This document shows positions 59,532-64,000 of a stretch of 64,000 nucleotides of DNA, in pieces. Each line of letters begins with the position of its first letter. The first letter of the stretch is position 1. The DNA lies in assembly GCA_900547685.1 (NCBI GenBank), contig URHS01000001.1, positions 28,646 through 92,645 of the forward strand, read 5' to 3'. Both the position numbers and the translations under genes were made by a program. The notes beneath the pieces were generated by a model. It made no database searches, was not told the origin of the DNA, and worked only from the letters and a program-made list of their open reading frames with translations. This DNA comes from an uncultured Blautia sp. (GTDB taxonomy: Bacteria; Bacillota; Clostridia; Lachnospirales; Lachnospiraceae).

Positions 59532-61277
59532 ATGGCATTTGATGGAATTACCATTTCGAATATTGTAAAAGAACTAAACGAAACCATTGTAGGAGGAAAA
59601 ATCAATAAAATTGCCCAGCCGGAAGCAGATGAGCTGTTATTAACCATAAAGAATAATAAAACACAGTACCGCCTTCTGATTTCTGCCAGTGCTTCTCTCC
59701 CTCTTATATACTTTACAGACAAAAATAAAGTCAGTCCTTTAACTGCTCCTAATTTCTGTATGCTTTTAAGAAAGCATATTGGAAGCGGGAAAATTACCGC
59801 TGTTACACAGCCGGATATGGAACGTGTTATTGAAATGCGAATTGAACACCTAAACGAATTGGGAGATTTATGTTTTAAGACTCTTGTCATTGAAATTATG
59901 GGAAAACACAGCAATATTATTTTCCTTAACGAAAACCGAATGATTTTAGACAGTATTAAACATATCTCTTGTAATGTCAGTTCTGTACGTGAAGTTCTTC
60001 CGGGCAGAGATTATTTTCTGCCACAGACACAGGAAAAGCAAAATCCTTTAACTGTCACACAGGAAGTCTTCTTTAAAAATATCTGTACAAAACCTGTTTC
60101 CATTGCAAAAGGACTTTATACTTCCTTAACCGGAATCAGTCCTTGTATTGCGGAAGAAATCTGCTATCGTGCTTCTTTAGACGGAGGAGATGCCATGCAG
60201 TCCCTTTCAGAGCCTGCCAAAGAGCATCTGTTTCATACTTTTTCCAGAGTAATGGAAGATGTACAGGAAGGACATTTTGTTCCTAATATTGTCTATAACG
60301 AAGAAGAGGAACCTCTGGAATATGCGTCCATTCCCCTCACCAAATATGGCGCTGCCCCTGTCAAAGAATTTGCCTCTATTTCTGAAGTTTTAGAAGCTTA
60401 TTATGCGCAGAAAGACAAAGTTACCCGCATCCGCCAAAAATCTTCCGATTTACGCCGTATTGTGCAGACTGCTCTTGAACGAAACAGAAAAAAACTGGAT
60501 TTACAAGAAAAGCAAATGCGTGATACTCAGAAAATGGACAAATACAAAGTTTATGGAGAGCTGATTAATACTTATGGCTATAACTTGGAAAGCGGCTGTA
60601 AATCCTTTTCTGCCTTAAACTATTATACTAATGAGGAGATTACCATCCCTTTAGACAGTACTATGACACCACAGGAAAACGCAAAAAAATACTTTGATAA
60701 ATACAACAAATTAAAACGAACTGCTCAGGCTTTAGAGGAACAAATTGAAGATACCAGAAATGAAATTCTACACTTAGAGTCTGTCAGCACTGCTCTTGAC
60801 ATTGCTCTTGGAGAAAGTGATTTATCACAGATTAAAGAAGAATTGACAGAATGTGGCTATCTGAAAAAACACTACTCCAAAAAGAAAAAAGCTTTGGGAA
60901 AATCGAAACCTCTCCACTACATTTCCAGTGATGGATATCACATTTATGTAGGAAAAAATAACTACCAGAATGAAGAACTCACCTTCAAATTCGCTACAGG
61001 AAATGACTGGTGGTTTCATGCAAAAAAAATGGCAGGTTCTCACGTCATTGTAAAAAGCAATAACGAAGAACTGCCTGACTCTACCTTTGAAGAAGCAGGA
61101 AGGCTTGCCGCTTACTACTCTAGCGGACGCACAGCTCCTAAGGTAGAAATTGACTACATTCAAAAAAAACATGTAAAAAAACCAAATGGCTCCAAACCCG
61201 GCTTTGTGGTATATTACACCAACTATTCTCTTATGATAGAACCGGATATTTCAGGGCTTACTTTAATAGAAGATTAA
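59532..61277 (+). CDS. rqcH: NFACT-family protein RqcH (Rqc2 homologue)
   Basis: A 581-residue NFACT protein. In Bacillus, RqcH binds split 50S subunits and adds Ala tails to stalled chains for degradation; it was earlier annotated as a fibronectin-binding protein. NFACT-N (about 1-250) is followed by coiled coils (about 300-450) and the NFACT-R domain with WWFHAKKMAGSHVIVKS. The D97-R98 pair known from Bacillus reads E97-R98 here. AAAGGAGAT lies 7 nt before the ATG at 59532. It is divergent from yicC, as in Bacillus. Confidence 0.94.
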   Translation: MAFDGITISNIVKELNETIVGGKINKIAQPEADELLLTIKNNKTQYRLLISASASLPLIYFTDKNKVSPLTAPNFCMLLRKHIGSGKITAVTQPDMERVIEMRIEHLNELGDLCFKTLVIEIMGKHSNIIFLNENRMILDSIKHISCNVSSVREVLPGRDYFLPQTQEKQNPLTVTQEVFFKNICTKPVSIAKGLYTSLTGISPCIAEEICYRASLDGGDAMQSLSEPAKEHLFHTFSRVMEDVQEGHFVPNIVYNEEEEPLEYASIPLTKYGAAPVKEFASISEVLEAYYAQKDKVTRIRQKSSDLRRIVQTALERNRKKLDLQEKQMRDTQKMDKYKVYGELINTYGYNLESGCKSFSALNYYTNEEITIPLDSTMTPQENAKKYFDKYNKLKRTAQALEEQIEDTRNEILHLESVSTALDIALGESDLSQIKEELTECGYLKKHYSKKKKALGKSKPLHYISSDGYHIYVGKNNYQNEELTFKFATGNDWWFHAKKMAGSHVIVKSNNEELPDSTFEEAGRLAAYYSSGRTAPKVEIDYIQKKHVKKPNGSKPGFVVYYTNYSLMIEPDISGLTLIED

Positions 61278-61287
61278 CAAAACACAG

Positions 61288-61330
61288 AAAAGCTGTCGTA
61301 TGATCTACACTTCATACGACAGCTTTTGTA
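61288..61330. terminator. Bidirectional terminator after rqcH
   Basis: A 16-bp stem (61288-61303 with 61312-61327) with flanking A and T runs; it can also end the GNAT-MFS-GNAT operon. Confidence 0.82.
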
Positions 61331-62071
61331 TTAATTCCCATATATCTCATAGGCAACATATTCTCTTAAAAAATGATAGCCCAGCTTCTCTGCCAATGCT
61401 CTGGAAGCTAGATTATGAGCGTCCCACCCCGGATAAATGCCCTGTTCTAAACAAGCCAAAATAAGCGCTGCACTACATCCATAAGCCAGTCCCATTCTTC
61501 GATATTTGATTTTTGTATCCACTTCAATTTCAATTCCTTTGTCATATCTGGCATAAGTAGATGCTCCTGCTAAAATCTCCTCATTCTTCACAGCAACAAC
61601 TCCTATCCCCAGTTTTGCAAAAGTATCAAAATCTGTAAATTGCCCTGTTAAATCGTAGCTCCATTCCTCTTTCCTACATTCATAGAAAAGTTTTTCATCA
61701 ATAAAAGATAGTTGTATTCCTTTTTTTAACACACTTTCTATCGCCTGTTGTAATTGCTCTTTTTGAAAAATATCATGCTCTTTTTTCATGGCATATCGAG
61801 TAATTTTCTTTATTCTTCCCTCATAACATTTTTCTAAAATTTCTTCCCATTCTTTACCGGAAGGAACTAAAATCCGATAATCTTTCTTTGCACTTGGAGG
61901 CCAAAAAAGCGCAAAATCTTCGGAAGACTCTCCATCGAAATAAGTAAAATCTCCCAGTACTGCCATTGCAGAGTGAGGATTTTCTCTATTGTCATAATAA
62001 ATATTCCCCATTGTCCCCTGTTTGCAGCACCACACAAGAGCATCCTGGCTATTCTCAAAAAACTCTTTCAT
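61331..62071 (-). CDS. GNAT-family acetyltransferase (246 residues)
   Basis: A protein of the long GNAT_acetyltran type. The N-terminal half (DALVWCCKQGTMGNIYYD) is family-specific; the C-terminal GNAT core has VDTKIKYRRMGLAYGCSAALI for acetyl-CoA binding and ASRALAEKLGYHF. The acceptor is unknown. The ATG at 62071 has GGAGGAGAGG upstream and overlaps the MFS gene by 17 nt. Confidence 0.83.
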   Translation of the reverse strand: MKEFFENSQDALVWCCKQGTMGNIYYDNRENPHSAMAVLGDFTYFDGESSEDFALFWPPSAKKDYRILVPSGKEWEEILEKCYEGRIKKITRYAMKKEHDIFQKEQLQQAIESVLKKGIQLSFIDEKLFYECRKEEWSYDLTGQFTDFDTFAKLGIGVVAVKNEEILAGASTYARYDKGIEIEVDTKIKYRRMGLAYGCSAALILACLEQGIYPGWDAHNLASRALAEKLGYHFLREYVAYEIYGN

Positions 62072-63263
62072 CCTCTCCTCCAATGTTCTTTTCTGTCTTT
62101 CTGCAAATGGCAAGACCTGCCAAAAGAAAAACAGGAAATACAATACTTGCCAATATTCCCATTTTCAGATTACCACCCGCCAAATCTGACACAAAACCTA
62201 CTAAAGTAGGACCTGCAGAACACCCAAAATCTCCGCCCAAAGCCAGCAAAGCAAATAACGCTGTTCCTGCTTTTGGCAAGGCTGCCGCAGCTTTGCTAAA
62301 CGTTCCCGGCCACATAATACCCACGGAAAAGCCACTGACTGCACAGGCAAATAAACTTAAAACCGGATTTGGAAAAAGAGAAATCCCTAAGTAAGAAATT
62401 ACGCACAATATACAACTTCCCTTCATAAAATAATCCAGCTGTATTCTTTCGCCGTATTTTCCGTAGAACATTCTGGACAATCCCATACAAAGAGCAAATG
62501 CCATAGGTCCTGCTAAATCTCCTGCTGCCTTAGAAATTCCCAATCCTTTTTCCGCAAACGTAGAAACCCACTGACTTACTGCCTGTTCGCTGGCTCCGGC
62601 ACACACCATCATAATCAGTAAAATCCAAAACAATTTCATGCGAAACAGTTCTTTGATGCCAAGCCCTTCTTCCCCTTCCTCCAGCAAAGATACCATAGGA
62701 ACTTTCGTAAACACAAGCGCATTTACAACAGGAACAACCGCCCACAAAAGCGCCATAATTTTCCAATTTCCAATGCCTGCTATAAAAAAGAAAACAGTTG
62801 AAATCAAAACAACACCCACCTGTCCCCAACAGTAAAAAGAATGAAGCATACTCATTGCTTTCTCCTTATTATCGGAAGGGCACGCTTCTACCACCGGACT
62901 TACCAGCACTTCTAATAAGCCTCCGCCGACTGCATAAATCATAACAGAAATCAAAATTCCCGCAAAAGAAGAAGGCAGAATCTCAGGTAAAAATGTCAGC
63001 GAAATCAAACCACAGGCAGATAAAATGTGAGCTAAAATCATACAGAAACGATAACCTAATTTGTCTACAAACCCAATTGCCGCCATATCCACCAAAAGCT
63101 GCACACCAAAATTAAAGGTAATCAACATAGTTATCTGGGAAAGAGGCAAATGATACTGTCTTTGAAAAGTTAAAAATAATAACGGCACAAAATTGACAAT
63201 GATTGCCTGTACAATATATCCTACAAAACATGCTGTCATAGTCTTATTATATTGATTTTTCAT
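62055..63263 (-). CDS. Major facilitator superfamily transporter
   Basis: A 402-residue MFS permease with about twelve membrane helices. The loop 2-3 motif reads FVDKLGYRFCMILAH and the second half repeats SRMFYGKYGERIQLDYF. Substrate unknown. The ATG at 63263 begins MKNQYNKTMTACFVGY; its ribosome site is weak, and it overlaps the preceding GNAT gene by 17 nt, so it may depend on coupling. Confidence 0.88.
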   Translation of the reverse strand: MKNQYNKTMTACFVGYIVQAIIVNFVPLLFLTFQRQYHLPLSQITMLITFNFGVQLLVDMAAIGFVDKLGYRFCMILAHILSACGLISLTFLPEILPSSFAGILISVMIYAVGGGLLEVLVSPVVEACPSDNKEKAMSMLHSFYCWGQVGVVLISTVFFFIAGIGNWKIMALLWAVVPVVNALVFTKVPMVSLLEEGEEGLGIKELFRMKLFWILLIMMVCAGASEQAVSQWVSTFAEKGLGISKAAGDLAGPMAFALCMGLSRMFYGKYGERIQLDYFMKGSCILCVISYLGISLFPNPVLSLFACAVSGFSVGIMWPGTFSKAAAALPKAGTALFALLALGGDFGCSAGPTLVGFVSDLAGGNLKMGILASIVFPVFLLAGLAICRKTEKNIGGEDERVF

Positions 63264-63693
63264 ATTCCCGTTTCCATTCCATGCAGTATTCTTTTTCTCC
63301 TGTATTTTCATCTATGCCTTCCCTTTCAAGTCTAAAATTTTCTCTTTTGTAAAAGCAGATTGCCCTGCTGTTTTTCTCATATACATGTAAGTATAAATGA
63401 CTTTTCAAGGCCTTTGCATAATCTAATAATGCTTTTCCAATTCCCTTTGAACGAACATCACTTTTTACAAAAATCCCTTCTATGTAATCCTCATTTATGC
63501 CAATAAATCCTGCTGTTTCTTTTCTTTCTTCGTCTTCATATACATAGACTTCTGCCTTGGGCAGCATTTCTTTTACGAATGGAAGGTTTTCCGTCCAGTA
63601 GGAAGCCGGAACAAAATCGTGCGCTTGAAGATTTGCAGAAAGCCAAATTTCACTAATCTCATTCATATCTTTCTCTGATAATTTTCTAATCAT
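63247..63693 (-). CDS. GNAT-family N-acetyltransferase (148 residues)
   Basis: A standard GNAT enzyme: MIRKLSEKDMNEISEIWLSAN, the acetyl-CoA motif VKSDVRSKGIGKALLDYAK, and HVYEKNSRAICFYKRENF. It resembles putative small-molecule or antibiotic acetyltransferases, but the acceptor is unknown. AAAGGAGGA precedes the ATG at 63693. It heads the GNAT-MFS-GNAT operon. Confidence 0.9.
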   Translation of the reverse strand: MIRKLSEKDMNEISEIWLSANLQAHDFVPASYWTENLPFVKEMLPKAEVYVYEDEERKETAGFIGINEDYIEGIFVKSDVRSKGIGKALLDYAKALKSHLYLHVYEKNSRAICFYKRENFRLEREGIDENTGEKEYCMEWKREYEKSI

Positions 63694-63718
63694 AAGTCCT
63701 CCTTTTCTCAGCAGTAAA

Positions 63719-63747
63719 GATATATCATAAAATTTTATCTTTTTCAA
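63719..63747 (-). promoter_or_regulatory. Promoter of the GNAT-MFS-GNAT operon
   Basis: TTGAAA, 17 nt, extended -10 TGATATATC on the minus strand. Confidence 0.6.
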
Positions 63748-63767
63748 CCAAAGTTATATAATTTTTA

Positions 63768-63950
63768 TTATTCCAGTAAATGTTTTATCAAAACCTCTCG
63801 ATTGTTTATAAACATTTCCGTTATAGCATAGCTCTCTGTATCTTCATAAGAAATTTTTTCAATCTTATTTCCGTCAAAAGATAAAATTTCAGCCTCTGGC
63901 AATCCCAATAAAATAGGAGAATGTGAGGCAATCAAAAATTGAGAACTCAT
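63768..63950 (-). pseudogene. C-terminal remnant of an AAA/ABC-type ATPase
   Basis: The 60 residues SQFLIASHSPILLGLPEAEILSFD and following match the H-loop and C-terminal end of predicted AAA ATPases. The P-loop, Walker B and about 180 residues are absent: an in-frame TGA lies directly before the first Met, and no frame of 63951-64000 continues the ATPase. It is probably a decayed or truncated gene. Confidence 0.6.
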
Positions 63951-64000
63951 TCATGAGGGGTTAGGGGTTTCTTTTTGTTACTTTTTCCTGCATAATAGAA

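Noticed and set aside
59360..59914. A 184-codon minus-strand frame
   Set aside because: It is antisense to the conserved start of rqcH and the yicC promoter region; the amino-acid sequence resembles no protein.

Overview
The window is a dense, low-GC chromosomal segment from a spore-forming anaerobic Firmicute. It carries an alpha/beta-type SASP, a GerW/YtfJ-like spore protein, a six-gene Rnf complex, a sodium-pumping decarboxylase operon and a Ni-Fe-S CODH cluster. Gene orders match the Clostridia/Bacillus pattern (rpmB / yloU-fakA-recG; yicC-remA-gmk-rpoZ opposite rqcH; ispH-cmk; scpAB). By inference this is a gut Lachnospiraceae, possibly Blautia-like; no rRNA or tRNA is present to place it. 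Most genes lie on the minus strand and nearly all are core or metabolic genes. I see no intact mobile element, prophage or CRISPR array.

Layout. 0.3-7.6 kb: SASP, recG-fakA-yloU opposite rpmB, then a spore-linked cluster (GerW/YtfJ, DUF2953, a small membrane ORF) and a Nudix gene. 7.7-15.8 kb: one long minus-strand block, transcribed NusG-domain-II protein -> Gx transporter -> ruvA -> ruvB -> zapA -> U32 protein -> FtsW/RodA -> class B PBP. 15.9-20.9 kb: rnfC-D-G-E-A-B. 20.9-28.3 kb: a CmpB-like membrane protein, a YprB-like nuclease, and rpiR -> HI0933 oxidoreductase -> cmk -> ispH -> S1-like protein. 28.3-33.8 kb: a Na+-decarboxylase operon (12S-like carboxyltransferase, OadG-like lipoprotein, biotin carrier, beta pump, 5S-like carboxyltransferase) behind a 180-nt leader with strong potential structure. 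34.6-36.2 kb: tyrS behind a tyrosine T-box. 36.2-39.9 kb: cooS-cooF-FAD oxidoreductase. 39.9-43.8 kb: a MoxR ATPase / VWA / arginase-fold operon. 43.9-51.2 kb: two D,D-carboxypeptidases, a phosphoesterase-scpA-scpB operon, a second CmpB-like protein, cardiolipin synthase and rpsU. 51.3-63.7 kb: alaS, small unknown genes, cinA, pgsA, rimO, rpoZ, gmk, remA, yicC, rqcH and a GNAT-MFS-GNAT operon. The right edge holds a truncated ATPase fragment.

Energy metabolism. Three membrane or Fe-S systems fit together: Rnf (ferredoxin:NAD+ with ion translocation), a biotin-dependent Na+-pumping decarboxylase, and a CODH/ferredoxin/FAD-oxidoreductase cluster. The most interesting spots are a near-consensus IscR type-1-like operator on the cooS promoter, a CooS that keeps the metal ligands but seems to lack the usual catalytic His/Lys, the MoxR-VWA-arginase-fold operon next to it, and the leader of the decarboxylase operon. 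Starts were moved downstream in many genes to the codon with a proper ribosome binding site.
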